DNA from: Candidatus Poribacteria bacterium
Lineage (GTDB): Bacteria; Poribacteria; WGA-4E; WGA-3G
Direction: 5' to 3'
DNA length: 57,016 nucleotides
Assembly (NCBI GenBank): GCA_022821065.1
Contig: JAJEEK010000046.1
Coordinates: 1-57,016 of the forward strand
Part shown: one piece after another, positions 1 through 8,505 of the stretch
Layout of the letters: each line of letters starts with the position of its first letter
Position numbering within the stretch: the stretch's first letter is position 1
Translations under genes and position numbers: made by a program
Notes under the pieces: generated by a model
What the model saw: the letters and a program-made list of their open reading frames with translations, nothing else
Told to the model about the DNA's origin: nothing
Databases searched by the model: none

Positions 1-726
1 TAGAGTTGTCACTACCGGGATCTGTTTTTCTTCTGCAAGCCGAAGTAATTTGTCTCGAAATCCGAATCTATGCAGTTCAGCCCCCGCTAAAATGACTGGA
101 TTTTCGGATTGATTGATGAACGCAATGGCATTCGCTAAAGCAGCCTCCAATGTTTCGGGGTCACTGTGGCACCCACCCGTTGAGGGGCGTTGGTGGATGG
201 CACCTTGTATACTTACCATATCGCGTGGGAGTTCAATGTAGCCCGGACGCTTATGCCAATAAACTGCATCTAACACTCTGTCTATCTCGTTAAAGGCGGT
301 AAAAGGTTCATCAAGGAGTGCTGAGGCAACCGTTATCTCATCATAGATACGCTGCTGTGTGTAAAAATCTTTACCCTTATGGTGCAAAAGTGCTCCCTCA
401 GTGCGCTCCTTCATGCCAGGGCTACCGCTAATGACAACGAGTGGTGATTTTTCAGCGTAGGCAGCGGTGACAGCGTTAATCATAGATAAACCACCGACAC
501 CATACGTCACACACGCGGCTCCCATACCATTTGTGCGCGCATACGCATCTGCAGCAAATCCTGCTGTTTCTTCTCGCGTTGTGCCGATGTGTTGAATTGG
601 ACTCTGTTCAATCAGATCAAAGAACTGGACTACGTAATCGCCAGGGATGCCAAAGATGTGGGCAATATCGTAACTTTCTAATTTTTTTAGAAGGTACTCC
701 CCAATAGTAGGTCGTCTATTTGGCAT
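1..726 (-). CDS. Thiamine diphosphate-dependent 2-oxoacid decarboxylase-like enzyme, N-terminal part (cut by window edge)
   Basis: Only the first 242 codons are inside the window; the C-terminus lies beyond base 1. The N-terminus reads like the PYR domain of pyruvate/indolepyruvate decarboxylase relatives: an IFGIPGD motif at residues 24-30, and a REETAGFAADAYAR segment at 51-64 whose E52 matches the cofactor-activating glutamate of the family. The HH pair at 115-116 is typical of the decarboxylase branch rather than acetolactate synthase. The ATG at 724-726 overlaps the end of the HAD hydrolase gene by 11 bp, so it is probably translationally coupled and the last visible gene of the PhyH-HAD-TPP operon. 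The substrate cannot be told because the TPP-binding C-terminal domain is missing. Confidence 0.8.
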   Translation of the reverse strand, partial: MPNRRPTIGEYLLKKLESYDIAHIFGIPGDYVVQFFDLIEQSPIQHIGTTREETAGFAADAYARTNGMGAACVTYGVGGLSMINAVTAAYAEKSPLVVISGSPGMKERTEGALLHHKGKDFYTQQRIYDEITVASALLDEPFTAFNEIDRVLDAVYWHKRPGYIELPRDMVSIQGAIHQRPSTGGCHSDPETLEAALANAIAFINQSENPVILAGAELHRFGFRDKLLRLAEEKQIPVVTTL

Positions 727-1459
727 TGGAACTCCTTGCCTGGGAACCTGTCAAAAACTCTAAATCCAATACCCCAGAAACATCTCCAAGAATCGCATGA
801 ACATTGTAATCATCAAACGCTGCAGGTGGTGTGACACCGGACAGCACAGCGATAAAGTCGGTATCGGCACGTTGTGCCGTCTTCGCATCGGTCAGGCTAT
901 CACCAACATAGAGACAATTTTCGCGGACACAACCCAATCGCTCCATCGCCACCAGCAAACCCTTCGGATTCGGTTTATATTCCGATACATCTTCGGCACC
1001 GATGATGACTTCAAATGCATCTAACAACGCCTCGCGTTTGAGTACGGTTTCGATACGGTAACGGTATTTCAATGAGAAAATACCGAGCTGGATACCGAGG
1101 TCCCGCAATGTCTCGACCGTCTCAGGCACAACCTCAAAGAGTTGCGTGTTGTCCGCCATTATTTCATCAGCACGTTCCATAAACAGTTGTGTAAATGCAT
1201 CCGTATATCGCGTGTATTCTTTTCCGCCTAACATCACCAGCGCATCGGGCAGTGTTAGACCGATTGTTTGCCGGATTGTGGCATCATCGGCACTTGGCAA
1301 ACCGAGTCTACCAAGCGCGAAGTTGAAACACGCAATTACGCCGCGCGAAGAGTCGGCGAGCGTATAGTCAAAGTCGAAAATGATGGCTTGAACGGCTGAT
1401 TTTGGTCGACTCAAAACTTCAGTTCGGGGATCCCGACCTCCGCTGCGGTTTCTTGACAT
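716..1459 (-). CDS. HAD-superfamily phosphatase (phosphoglycolate phosphatase-like)
   Basis: A 247-residue protein with the HAD motifs in order. IIFDFDYTLADS has the nucleophile D29 and general acid/base D31, EYKPNPKG holds the motif III lysine, and GDSLTDAKTA is the motif IV metal site. A helical cap lies between motif I and the core, as in the Gph-like subfamily. It probably hydrolyses a small phosphate ester in the cytoplasm; the substrate is unknown. It starts 6 bp after the PhyH stop codon with no clear ribosome binding site of its own, which suggests coupling, and overlaps the TPP enzyme downstream. The first 20 or so residues before the HAD fold are polar and unrelated to the fold, but no later in-frame ATG precedes motif I. 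Confidence 0.82.
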   Translation of the reverse strand: MSRNRSGGRDPRTEVLSRPKSAVQAIIFDFDYTLADSSRGVIACFNFALGRLGLPSADDATIRQTIGLTLPDALVMLGGKEYTRYTDAFTQLFMERADEIMADNTQLFEVVPETVETLRDLGIQLGIFSLKYRYRIETVLKREALLDAFEVIIGAEDVSEYKPNPKGLLVAMERLGCVRENCLYVGDSLTDAKTAQRADTDFIAVLSGVTPPAAFDDYNVHAILGDVSGVLDLEFLTGSQARSSNAK

Positions 1460-1465
1460 TTTCTG

Positions 1466-2251
1466 CTACGCTGCGTCAAACAGCGATGGGAAATGGCGAT
1501 ACGGGTCGCCAGGTTCACGGAAAAGGATTTTTTGACGCGCCGTGAGTTCTGTCTCCTCTGGGGGTGCCACGCGCCGCGAAGTCCACGCAATATGTGAGAC
1601 GCAGTATTTATAGAGGAGTGATCTCCGTTGATGCTTGCCGTTCCACGCCGCTGTACCGTGTGTCAACGCCTCAGTAAAGAGGATCGCTGAACCGGCGGGG
1701 GCATTCGGGATGACGACACAAGGTGAGTCTTCAGGTGCCGCAGCTATCTGTTGTGGCAACTTATAATTGCTTTTGTGGCTGCCCGGAATGCAGCAAAATC
1801 CGCCGTGTTCCGGTCCGGTATCGGCGAGATTCCACGTCACAACAACGAATCCATTGTGAATCTCGTTGTCTCGGAAAGGATAATATTCTCCAGGTTGTGT
1901 TTTTGCCGTTGGCGCGGTCGCACCGTAATCGGCGTGCAAGCCGCCTCTCCGCATCCCTTCCTTCATATACATGCCGTAAATCCGGTCAAGACGGAAGCAG
2001 TCCCCTAACCGGAGCCGGAGGATCGGCATAATTTTCGGATGGTCGAGTAGATCACAAAACGGTTTACCCCACTGCAGGAAACCAGAACCGCCGGGCGCAC
2101 TCCCAAATCTTTGGACCTTTCCCGGTGTCGGCAGCTGCTGTTCGTCAATGCATTGATTAAGGGCTGCAAGTTCTTCTGGGTTCAAGACATTTTCGATGAC
2201 CAAGTAGCCTTGCACATCAAAGAGGTACTGTTGCAACTGTAGATCGCTCAT
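1466..2251 (-). CDS. Phytanoyl-CoA dioxygenase (PhyH) family protein
   Basis: A 261-residue non-haem Fe(II)/2-oxoglutarate dioxygenase of the PhyH family. The iron ligands are visible as H106-A-D108 (GGLHADYG) and H198 (EALTHGT), with arginines R209/R210 placed to bind 2-oxoglutarate. Such enzymes hydroxylate aliphatic or amino-acid-derived substrates; the substrate here is unknown. It heads an apparent operon with the HAD phosphatase and TPP enzyme. The ribosome binding site GGAGAG is 8 bp before the ATG. The TnpB gene ends only about 43 bp upstream, so the original promoter may have been displaced by that insertion. It is one of three PhyH proteins in this window, and the three differ clearly from one another. 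Confidence 0.85.
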   Translation of the reverse strand: MSDLQLQQYLFDVQGYLVIENVLNPEELAALNQCIDEQQLPTPGKVQRFGSAPGGSGFLQWGKPFCDLLDHPKIMPILRLRLGDCFRLDRIYGMYMKEGMRRGGLHADYGATAPTAKTQPGEYYPFRDNEIHNGFVVVTWNLADTGPEHGGFCCIPGSHKSNYKLPQQIAAAPEDSPCVVIPNAPAGSAILFTEALTHGTAAWNGKHQRRSLLYKYCVSHIAWTSRRVAPPEETELTARQKILFREPGDPYRHFPSLFDAA

Positions 2252-2294
2252 GCGTTTGCTCTCCTATTGTCTACAAGTGTGATACTCACAACGG

Positions 2295-3572
2295 CTAAGG
2301 TTTCCGTGTGCTTCTTTGCTTCCTTGTAGGAGGCTTACTTGATTTGAGTCCCGAAAACGGTGACCACTTATCAAGTCTACACAGATCCGGATGATACCGA
2401 ATACCTGTGGGGGATACCACCGCCCCAACTACAGGGTTGAATAACCAACCCTGATACTTCGTCAGAAGATTGCTCGCACCAACTACGTCTCTATGACCTT
2501 GCCACTCACATTTTGAACACTGATAGGTCCGTTTGTTCGGTTTTTTCTTACGACCACAGGACGGACAGGTTTGAGACGTATACGCTTCGTCTTGCGTATC
2601 TACTTCGATACCGACCGCTTTCGCTTTGTACGTGATCAGGTCAGTAATCTTTGCGAATGCCCATTGATGCGACTTCTGATTGGATTTTTTGCCATAATCG
2701 ATAGATTGTCGTATGTGCTTTATATCACCAAGAACAATCGTTTCTACTTTCTTAGCTTTACGGGTAGAAACAAAACGAGACGTGATTTTGTGTCGAACGT
2801 CTCGGATAACATTATTTAACTGATTGAGGGTTCGGTTTTTCGCACGTTTCAACTTCTTCCAACGCCTGCTGCTACGTTGACACCGTGAAAGCAAATGATT
2901 GATTTTCGCCTTGAACTTCTCGCGATATTGAACCAGACTCCGTAGATACCGTCCATTGTAGATTTCGGAAGTGATACCATCAAAACAGACGATCGGATGT
3001 ATTTCACCTAAATCTACAGCAACAATATTTTTCGGTTCCGGTTTATGTGTCGATGGTTGCGTTTCATAAGTCGCGTGAAACTCGTAAATGTGGGTATTTC
3101 GGTTATACACCAACGACACTTCCGATGGCACTTTCTTATGAAACTTCTTGTTTATCTTGATATAAAGTGCGTCTCTACCTTTACCCATAGATAAACGCAG
3201 TTTACCGCGACTATAAGAGATGCCTGTGGCACGCCACGTGAATGGGTGATACCAGTTCCGTTTGAAAGGGGGTCTCACATTTGGATTCGTTTTTCGGTTC
3301 GCAAAGAAAGAACGCCGCGCACCGCAATAGTCGTCTATAATCGCTTGCACAGAATGTGCTTGACACGGATAACGTTTGAACTTTAGATACGCCTTAAGTC
3401 CCCTATCCGAAAGCCAAAAACCTTTGCTATCATGTGTCTTTTCTGCCAACGAAATCGTTTTAGAATAGATACGTCCCGCGAGACGATTTAGACCATCAAG
3501 TTGTTCCGTCTTCACTGACATCGCAATAATATAGGTCCGGTAATTCTTATCTGTTTTTCGCATCGTAATCAC
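2295..3572 (-). CDS. tnpB: TnpB-type RNA-guided nuclease (IS200/IS605 OrfB family)
   Basis: A 425-residue TnpB-like protein counted from a GTG at 3572; an ATG three codons in (3563) is an alternative start. The RuvC-I aspartate is D187 in VAVDLG and the RuvC-III aspartate is D362 in GHRDVVGASN. A zinc ribbon is formed by C336/C339 and C352/C355 around YTSQTCPSCG. RuvC-II reads VETIVLGDI (residues 276-284) instead of the usual hydrophobic-E-D, so the canonical glutamate is replaced by glycine; E329 just before YTSQTC might compensate. The protein continues about 60 residues past the zinc ribbon, the part whose DNA usually encodes the guide (omega) RNA. No tnpA transposase is nearby, so this would be a lone TnpB element. 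The element ends were not resolved. Confidence 0.88.
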   Translation of the reverse strand: MITMRKTDKNYRTYIIAMSVKTEQLDGLNRLAGRIYSKTISLAEKTHDSKGFWLSDRGLKAYLKFKRYPCQAHSVQAIIDDYCGARRSFFANRKTNPNVRPPFKRNWYHPFTWRATGISYSRGKLRLSMGKGRDALYIKINKKFHKKVPSEVSLVYNRNTHIYEFHATYETQPSTHKPEPKNIVAVDLGEIHPIVCFDGITSEIYNGRYLRSLVQYREKFKAKINHLLSRCQRSSRRWKKLKRAKNRTLNQLNNVIRDVRHKITSRFVSTRKAKKVETIVLGDIKHIRQSIDYGKKSNQKSHQWAFAKITDLITYKAKAVGIEVDTQDEAYTSQTCPSCGRKKKPNKRTYQCSKCEWQGHRDVVGASNLLTKYQGWLFNPVVGAVVSPTGIRYHPDLCRLDKWSPFSGLKSSKPPTRKQRSTRKP

Positions 3573-3654
3573 GTATCACGCTTTTATCCCCTTATCAGTG
3601 GGAGGCAAGCACGCCACCGAGAGATGACGCTGATAATGCTTGCCAACGTGATAC
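3573..3654 (-). repeat. Nested, interleaved inverted repeats directly upstream of tnpB
   Basis: Three pairs of complementary arms lie immediately before the tnpB start: 3573-3580 with 3647-3654 (8 bp, perfect), 3592-3600 with 3628-3636 (9 bp, one mismatch) and 3604-3610 with 3638-3644 (7 bp, perfect). The outer pair encloses the other two, and the inner pairs interleave, so they can form a pseudoknot or two alternative hairpins. This could be the subterminal hairpin region of the element left end or a structured 5' leader for the tnpB transcript. Only the pairing is seen; the role is inferred. Confidence 0.6.
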
Positions 3655-4020
3655 TATCATTTATAACACAATTAGAGTGCGTTGTCAAATGTTTTTTGAT
3701 TCCAGTACGAGTTGACTGGGTTGGACCCAAACCTAAAGGATTGGGATTGTTAAGGAAGTCCCTTCAAACCTAACTGCAAGATTGTTCCAATAAGCGTTGA
3801 TACTCAATTTAGCATACGGGTGAGACTTTAGTCAAGGAAATTTGCTTTTACGATATGCAGTGCCCTATATCGTGCAGTGTGTCATCGGGTTGCCCATCTT
3901 TGTGCAGATTGTTCGTTTTAAAATTTCGGATAACGGTAGATTCAGCATTTCAGAGGTTGGCATGTAAATTGCTAAAGTATCTGACAAGCGTCTTTTGCTT
4001 GAAAAGGAGGTATCCGACAG
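3655..4020. other. Intergenic region between tnpB and the WD40-dockerin gene
   Basis: About 366 bp without a supported gene. It probably contains the outer end of the TnpB element (not defined) and the promoter and ribosome binding site of the WD40 gene. The AAGGAGGT at 4004-4011 is a near-perfect Shine-Dalgarno sequence 9 bp before that ATG. A plus-strand reading frame at 3855-4124 overlaps the WD40 start and has no coding features. Confidence 0.5.
3958..3973 (+). promoter_or_regulatory. Sigma54-type -24/-12 promoter for the WD40-dockerin gene
   Basis: TGGCATG-TAAA-TTGCT matches the sigma54 consensus TGGCACG-N4-TTGCW with the required 10 bp between the GG and GC dinucleotides. Transcription would start near 3985, just ahead of the strong ribosome binding site at 4004-4011. 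The same TTGGCATG-N4-TTGCT form occurs once more in the window, upstream of the 50-residue membrane protein. Confidence 0.6.
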
Positions 4021-6078
4021 ATGAAGATAAACGCAATTTCTATTTTCGCGCTTTTACTGATTTCTATGCTATCTCCACTGAACAATTTCGCGCAAGATGC
4101 TTCGCAATGGAACTTACCCGATGATGCTATAGCACGGTTCGGTAAAGGCAGCATAATTGACATCGCATATTCACCGGAGGGTACGCATTTCGCTGTGGCG
4201 AGTACTATCGGAATTTGGCTTTACGAGGCACATACCTATAAAGAAATTGCTTTATTGACACGGTATACGTCGGTGTCGGAGATATTCGCAATTGTGTTTT
4301 CGCCAGATGGAAAAACACTCGCAAGCACCAGTTGGGATGGATCGGTTCGGTTGTGGGATGTCTACACAAGACAACTCCGCCTTACACTAACAGAGCGTAT
4401 GAACAGCGTTGAAGCCGTTGCGTTCTCACCGGATAGCAAAACATTTGCCACCGCATATACCAAAGAAATCCTGTTGTGGGACACCGAAACGGGTCAACAA
4501 CTTAGTGCTCTTAGAGGGCATACCGCCTCGGTGAAAACTGTCGCGTTCATGCCAAATGGAAGAAGATTAGTGAGTGTGAGTTCAGATAGGACGATTCGTG
4601 TGTGGGATGTGCTGACAGGGCAACATAAATCTATTCGTGGTGTGAAACTGAATAGTTATTGGGATGCTGTGTTTTCACCAGATGCGAAAACGCTTGCTGT
4701 CGCACACGCGAATAGCCAACGAATTGAATTGTGGGAGACAGACACAGGCCAATTCCTACAGACCATCAGAACTACGCAACCGGTGGACACCATTGCATTT
4801 TCACCCGACGGACGAACTCTTGCCTGTAGCAGCGGTACTTGGCAAGATTGCTTAATTGAATTGTGGAACGTACAAACGGGCGAACTGCTCACAACTTTTA
4901 CGGAGCATACATCCTTTGTCGCCGCGTTAGCATTCTCGCCGGATGGAAAAACGCTGATCAGTGGGAGTTGGAATGACACGATCAAGGTGTGGAGCGTAGA
5001 AACAAGCGAGAGTCGTGTTACGCTCCGAGGATACCTGGGTTGGGTTGGTGTCGTTGCGTTTTCATCGGATGGGCACACCCTCGCGAGCGGCAGTTCACCG
5101 CACAGAATTCAATTGTGGGATATGGATTCCCAACAATACAAAACCACACTTGAAGCTTATGCATTTGAAGTTTGGGGGCTTATATTCTCGCCGGATGGGC
5201 AGCTGCTTATCAGTGGCAGTTCAGAAGAGGTGTTGATATGGGGTGCACACACCGGAGAACTCCACGCAAGGTATCAGAATTGGTATGGAGCTATCGCGTT
5301 TTCACCGGACGGAGAGACACTCGCCAGTGGAAGATTTGATCGTACCATCAAGCTGTGGAATGTGAACACGATCCAAGACTCGAAGGCTGTCCAAAGCACT
5401 GCTGTCTTTGATGCACATCGCAGCGGCTATGATAGTTTAGCGTATTCTCCAGATGGGAAAATACTCGCAAGTGCAGGTAGAGAAGGTACTGCGTATAGAA
5501 AAGGGACTATTTTGTTCTGGGATGTCTTTACTGCACAACTAAAAACAACTATCAATGCCCATGAGGAACCCATTACCACCTTAGCATTTTCGCCAGATGG
5601 GAGGACCCTCGCCAGTGGGAGTTGGGATGACACCATTCGATTATGGGATACAGAAACGAACATGCTCAGCCAAATCCTTAGCGGACATACGGAGGGTGTA
5701 ACTTCCGTTGCATTTTCGCTAGATGGAAAAACACTCGCAAGCGCGGGGGGCGACGGAACCGTCCGATTGTGGAACGCACACACAGGTCAAAACCACACTA
5801 TTTTCAACGGGCATAATAAGTACGAGGTGAATTCGGTTGCGTTTTCGCCAGATGGGAGGACCCTCGCCAGTGGGGGTGGAGATGGCGCGATTCTTTTGTG
5901 GGAAATTCAGTCTGAAGTGTCTGAAGATGTCAACGGTGATGGAATCGTAAATATTGACGACCTAACGTTTGTTGCCATACACTTTGGTGATGGCGGAAAA
6001 GAAGATACAGCCGACGTTAATGACGATGGAATTGTCAATATCCTTGACCTTGTTACGGTTGCAGGCGCGATAGAATGA
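4021..6078 (+). CDS. Secreted WD40 beta-propeller protein with C-terminal dockerin repeats
   Basis: A 685-residue protein. Residues 1-24 form a Sec signal peptide (hydrophobic core ISIFALLLISML, likely cut after NFA). About fourteen WD40-type blades follow, recognisable by the recurring FSPDGKTLAS and hydrophobic-W-D patterns, enough for two propellers. The last 50 residues hold two EF-like calcium repeats, DVNGDGIVNIDDL and DVNDDGIVNILDL, the signature of a type I dockerin. In cellulosomes dockerins bind cohesins; in this lineage dockerin-ended secreted proteins are common without cellulosomes, so the partner is unknown. It is a single-gene unit with a sigma54-type promoter and a strong Shine-Dalgarno, and converges on the lipoprotein gene across a shared hairpin. 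Confidence 0.87.
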   Translation: MKINAISIFALLLISMLSPLNNFAQDASQWNLPDDAIARFGKGSIIDIAYSPEGTHFAVASTIGIWLYEAHTYKEIALLTRYTSVSEIFAIVFSPDGKTLASTSWDGSVRLWDVYTRQLRLTLTERMNSVEAVAFSPDSKTFATAYTKEILLWDTETGQQLSALRGHTASVKTVAFMPNGRRLVSVSSDRTIRVWDVLTGQHKSIRGVKLNSYWDAVFSPDAKTLAVAHANSQRIELWETDTGQFLQTIRTTQPVDTIAFSPDGRTLACSSGTWQDCLIELWNVQTGELLTTFTEHTSFVAALAFSPDGKTLISGSWNDTIKVWSVETSESRVTLRGYLGWVGVVAFSSDGHTLASGSSPHRIQLWDMDSQQYKTTLEAYAFEVWGLIFSPDGQLLISGSSEEVLIWGAHTGELHARYQNWYGAIAFSPDGETLASGRFDRTIKLWNVNTIQDSKAVQSTAVFDAHRSGYDSLAYSPDGKILASAGREGTAYRKGTILFWDVFTAQLKTTINAHEEPITTLAFSPDGRTLASGSWDDTIRLWDTETNMLSQILSGHTEGVTSVAFSLDGKTLASAGGDGTVRLWNAHTGQNHTIFNGHNKYEVNSVAFSPDGRTLASGGGDGAILLWEIQSEVSEDVNGDGIVNIDDLTFVAIHFGDGGKEDTADVNDDGIVNILDLVTVAGAIE

Positions 6079-6086
6079 CGTGAATG

Positions 6087-6119
6087 AAAAAAGAGAGGCG
6101 CGCTCGAAAACGCGCCTCT
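6087..6119 (-). terminator. Intrinsic terminator between convergent genes
   Basis: AGAGGCGCG at 6094-6102 pairs perfectly with CGCGCCTCT at 6111-6119 around an 8-base loop. On the minus strand the stem is followed by a run of T (the A run at 6087-6092), so it terminates the lipoprotein gene at 6145-6912. The stem could also slow plus-strand transcription leaving the WD40 gene. Confidence 0.8.
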
Positions 6120-6144
6120 GAGAGGAAAAGTCAACAGAGAAGTC

Positions 6145-6912
6145 TTATTCGTTGATGTAATCTGATCTTAACTCAAATGTATGCAGCACCCAGCTGCTTG
6201 CTTGGAGATCAAGTTCATCCTCAATCGCTTTTATCTCTTCGAGTTCCTCATAAGTGTCGATATCTTCTTGGTTGGCAAATTCCAAGGTAACAAGCCGATG
6301 TGGAGATTCACCATTATAGTTGTCATAAGAGGATACCGCTTTCACTTGAGGGGGCCCGACCAAGGCAGAAGAAATGGAAGCCACCCATTCCAGATAGGCT
6401 GCTTTCCCACCAAGCGGATAGTCAACAAAAATAATGCCTTTAATTGGCCAATCGTCTGCCTCAGTTTTCGCGTAGTCAGAACGCTCAATAAACGTGTGTG
6501 CGCTCACTTGCGTTGCGTGGTTGGGAAGGTCTTCAAAAACGGCAGCTATTTCTGGACGATTCATATAGGTCATTGCATCAACAAAACTGTCAAATACAAA
6601 CTCAACAAACCGATGCGGAGTCGTCTCCTCAAGATTGTCGTAAGATCTTATCCGATTCACCTCTGCCGGGGCTTGCAGTATCGGTGCAATAGACGCAATC
6701 CATTCAAGATACACATCCTTTGCCCCCTCTGGGTAATCAACTAACCAGACTAAACTCACTGGAATCTCTTCCATGTCAGTCATAGTCTCATCCATGGTGG
6801 CATCAGCTGATGGCGTGGTATCTGCAACCATGTCTCGTGCTCTTCCGCAACCAGCGAGTGCGACGAGCGCGATGAGAATTATCATAAATAGGTTTGCTAA
6901 TCTCAAAATCAT
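6145..6912 (-). CDS. Lipoprotein with two tandem copies of an unknown domain
   Basis: A 255-residue protein with a lipoprotein signal: a hydrophobic stretch ending in LVALAGC, so C22 would be lipidated. A short acidic/threonine-rich linker follows, then two similar halves. Each half carries a DYP(E/L)G(A/G)K-YLEW(I/V)ASI segment (near residues 59 and 164), then an SYDN motif, then PHR(F/L)V, then a HTF(I/E)(E/L)RSDY motif at the end of the half. The length of each half (about 95 residues) and pattern resemble a dimeric alpha-beta barrel (ABM/EthD-like) fold, which would make the protein an intramolecular dimer. Function is unknown. It ends at a strong hairpin terminator shared with the convergent WD40 gene. 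Confidence 0.7.
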   Translation of the reverse strand: MILRLANLFMIILIALVALAGCGRARDMVADTTPSADATMDETMTDMEEIPVSLVWLVDYPEGAKDVYLEWIASIAPILQAPAEVNRIRSYDNLEETTPHRFVEFVFDSFVDAMTYMNRPEIAAVFEDLPNHATQVSAHTFIERSDYAKTEADDWPIKGIIFVDYPLGGKAAYLEWVASISSALVGPPQVKAVSSYDNYNGESPHRLVTLEFANQEDIDTYEELEEIKAIEDELDLQASSWVLHTFELRSDYINE

Positions 6913-7011
6913 CTTTTAGTCTCCTTTGATTAAAAATAAATAAATGAAGCGTAGGTGTTTTCAATCCACGCATATTATTCGATATAATACAACTCTTTTT
7001 TTTTAACTCGG

Positions 7012-7554
7012 TTACGATTTCCAAATTGGTTCTGGAGCCTGTGCACGGTAGTTCACCGTGCGAGCGAGAACGAACAGAAGATCCGAGAGCCTGTTTAAAC
7101 TCCGAATTATTTCTGGGTTGATCTCCGTTTCGCTTGCGAGATGAACGACACGCCGTTCACTTCGACGGCAGACAACGCGCGCGATATGTAAGATAGCACC
7201 GGCAGCACAACCGCCGGGGAGTATAAAGTTCGTCAGTGGCGGAAGTTCCTCTGAAAGTGTGTCTATCGCGGTTTCCATCTCCGCTGTGAAATCCGACGCT
7301 ATACGGAATTCGCTGGCTTTCGTATGTGTCTCTGGTGTCGCCAAATCTGCCCCGACGGCGAAGAGGTGATTCTGGATTCGCGCCATCAGTTCCGAGAGGT
7401 CTGTATCGTCAATAAGCACTTGAGCGTAGCCGATATAGGCGTTCAGTTCATCAACAGTACCGATCGCCTCAATCCGCGGCGCATCTTTCCCAATCCTCGT
7501 CCCGCCGTATAGCGCGGTTTCTCCAGTATCACCAAATTTAGTATAAATTTTCAT
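7012..7554 (-). CDS. PduO-type cob(I)alamin adenosyltransferase
   Basis: A 180-residue protein that transfers the adenosyl group of ATP to cob(I)alamin, making adenosylcobalamin. The N-terminal KIYTKFGDTGETALYGG is the family ATP-binding signature, with the GTVDELNAYIG helix next and the CRRSERRVV segment in the active site further on. Length is typical of the PduO/MMAB family. It starts 6 bp after the HpcH/HpaI aldolase stop, so the two are probably co-transcribed, although no B12-dependent enzyme is visible in the window. No cobalamin riboswitch was recognised upstream. Confidence 0.9.
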   Translation of the reverse strand: MKIYTKFGDTGETALYGGTRIGKDAPRIEAIGTVDELNAYIGYAQVLIDDTDLSELMARIQNHLFAVGADLATPETHTKASEFRIASDFTAEMETAIDTLSEELPPLTNFILPGGCAAGAILHIARVVCRRSERRVVHLASETEINPEIIRSLNRLSDLLFVLARTVNYRAQAPEPIWKS

Positions 7555-7560
7555 TATGTG

Positions 7561-8316
7561 TTACGGTTTCGCGCTTTCTGCGCGTTCTTTATATGCTGCG
7601 GCACCGGACGTAATCCATCCGCCGACACCTGTCATTAGAAACCGTACGCCTGCCTGAACATATTTCTCGACCATGGCATCGAGCGTTAAGGTGCCTGCGA
7701 CGCGTCCGGCTGCTTGGATACGAGCAAGCGCAGCATCAATTGTGTTCTGAACATCTGGGTGACTAAGGTTCCCGATATGCCCCATAGAGGTCGCTAAATC
7801 TGACGGTGCCACGAAAAACACATCAATGTGATCGACGGTAAGAATCTCGTCAAGATTGTTGATGGCGACGATGTCTTCGATGAGGACGATGACAAGTGTC
7901 TGTGAGTTCGCTGCGTCAAAATAGTTATCTACACCGTAGCCTTGACGGCTGGTATACATGCCACGGTGGCCAATCGGTGCGAACTTTGTGCCATCCACGA
8001 CGTTTCGCGCTTCCGCTTTCGTATTGACATGTGGGACAGCAATCCCCATCGAACCGCAGTCAAGTGTACGGTAGATAAGTGCCTGATCGTTGCGATTGAC
8101 ACGTGTAATAGAGGTCATACCCCAAAGGTCGCACGCGCGGGTCAGATCGCCGATTCTCGACGCATCGACAGCACCGTGTTCACCTTCCAGCCATACGCCA
8201 TCGAATCCGTTGGGACCAAAAATATCTATATCGTCGGCGTTTGTCAGCCCTGAAATGACGTACGCTAAATCGCCTGCTGCTAATTTCTCTTTAACTCGGT
8301 TTGGTCTTATTTGCAT
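7561..8316 (-). CDS. HpcH/HpaI aldolase family protein
   Basis: A 251-residue class II pyruvate-type aldolase of the HpcH/HpaI family. Seen in order: FDGVWLEGEHGAVD, the RVNRND arginine segment, GSMGIAVPHVNTKAEA, and the IEDIVAINNLDEIL and FFVAPSDLATSMG blocks that carry the metal-binding glutamate and aspartate. Members cleave or form C-C bonds in 2-keto-3-deoxy sugar acids; the exact substrate is unknown. The ATG at 8316 was chosen because AGGAG lies 8 bp before it; the frame stays open a further 28 codons upstream but that stretch lacks family similarity and a ribosome binding site. It is followed directly by the cobalamin adenosyltransferase gene. Confidence 0.85.
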   Translation of the reverse strand: MQIRPNRVKEKLAAGDLAYVISGLTNADDIDIFGPNGFDGVWLEGEHGAVDASRIGDLTRACDLWGMTSITRVNRNDQALIYRTLDCGSMGIAVPHVNTKAEARNVVDGTKFAPIGHRGMYTSRQGYGVDNYFDAANSQTLVIVLIEDIVAINNLDEILTVDHIDVFFVAPSDLATSMGHIGNLSHPDVQNTIDAALARIQAAGRVAGTLTLDAMVEKYVQAGVRFLMTGVGGWITSGAAAYKERAESAKP

Positions 8317-8381
8317 AAATGTCTCCTGTTCGGGTGTTATTTTAGAAGTAAAGGGTATCAGGAATTTTGAAAATTGTCGAT

Positions 8382-8420
8382 AAAAAAGCGAAGTACGCAC
8401 TTGAAAAGCGCGTACTTCGC
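8382..8420 (-). terminator. Intrinsic terminator of the small membrane protein gene
   Basis: GCGAAGTACGC at 8388-8398 pairs perfectly over 11 bp with GCGTACTTCGC at 8410-8420. On the minus strand the stem is followed by six T (8382-8387). It sits 85 bp downstream of the membrane protein gene at 8506-8928 and separates it from the aldolase gene. Confidence 0.8.
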
Positions 8421-8505
8421 GTTAGATCCATAATAGCACATTCGTTTGTTGTGTCGTTCTACTATGAGCCAGAAGATTAACGCTGAGATAGGCTTCGTTG
8501 CCTAT

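Noticed and set aside
2252..2294. Right end of the TnpB element and its guide region
   Set aside because: The gap is only 43 bp and I could not identify a terminal hairpin or target motif, so no boundary is given.
3855..4124. Plus-strand frame upstream of the WD40 gene
   Set aside because: It overlaps the WD40 start and signal peptide in another frame, without codon or motif support.
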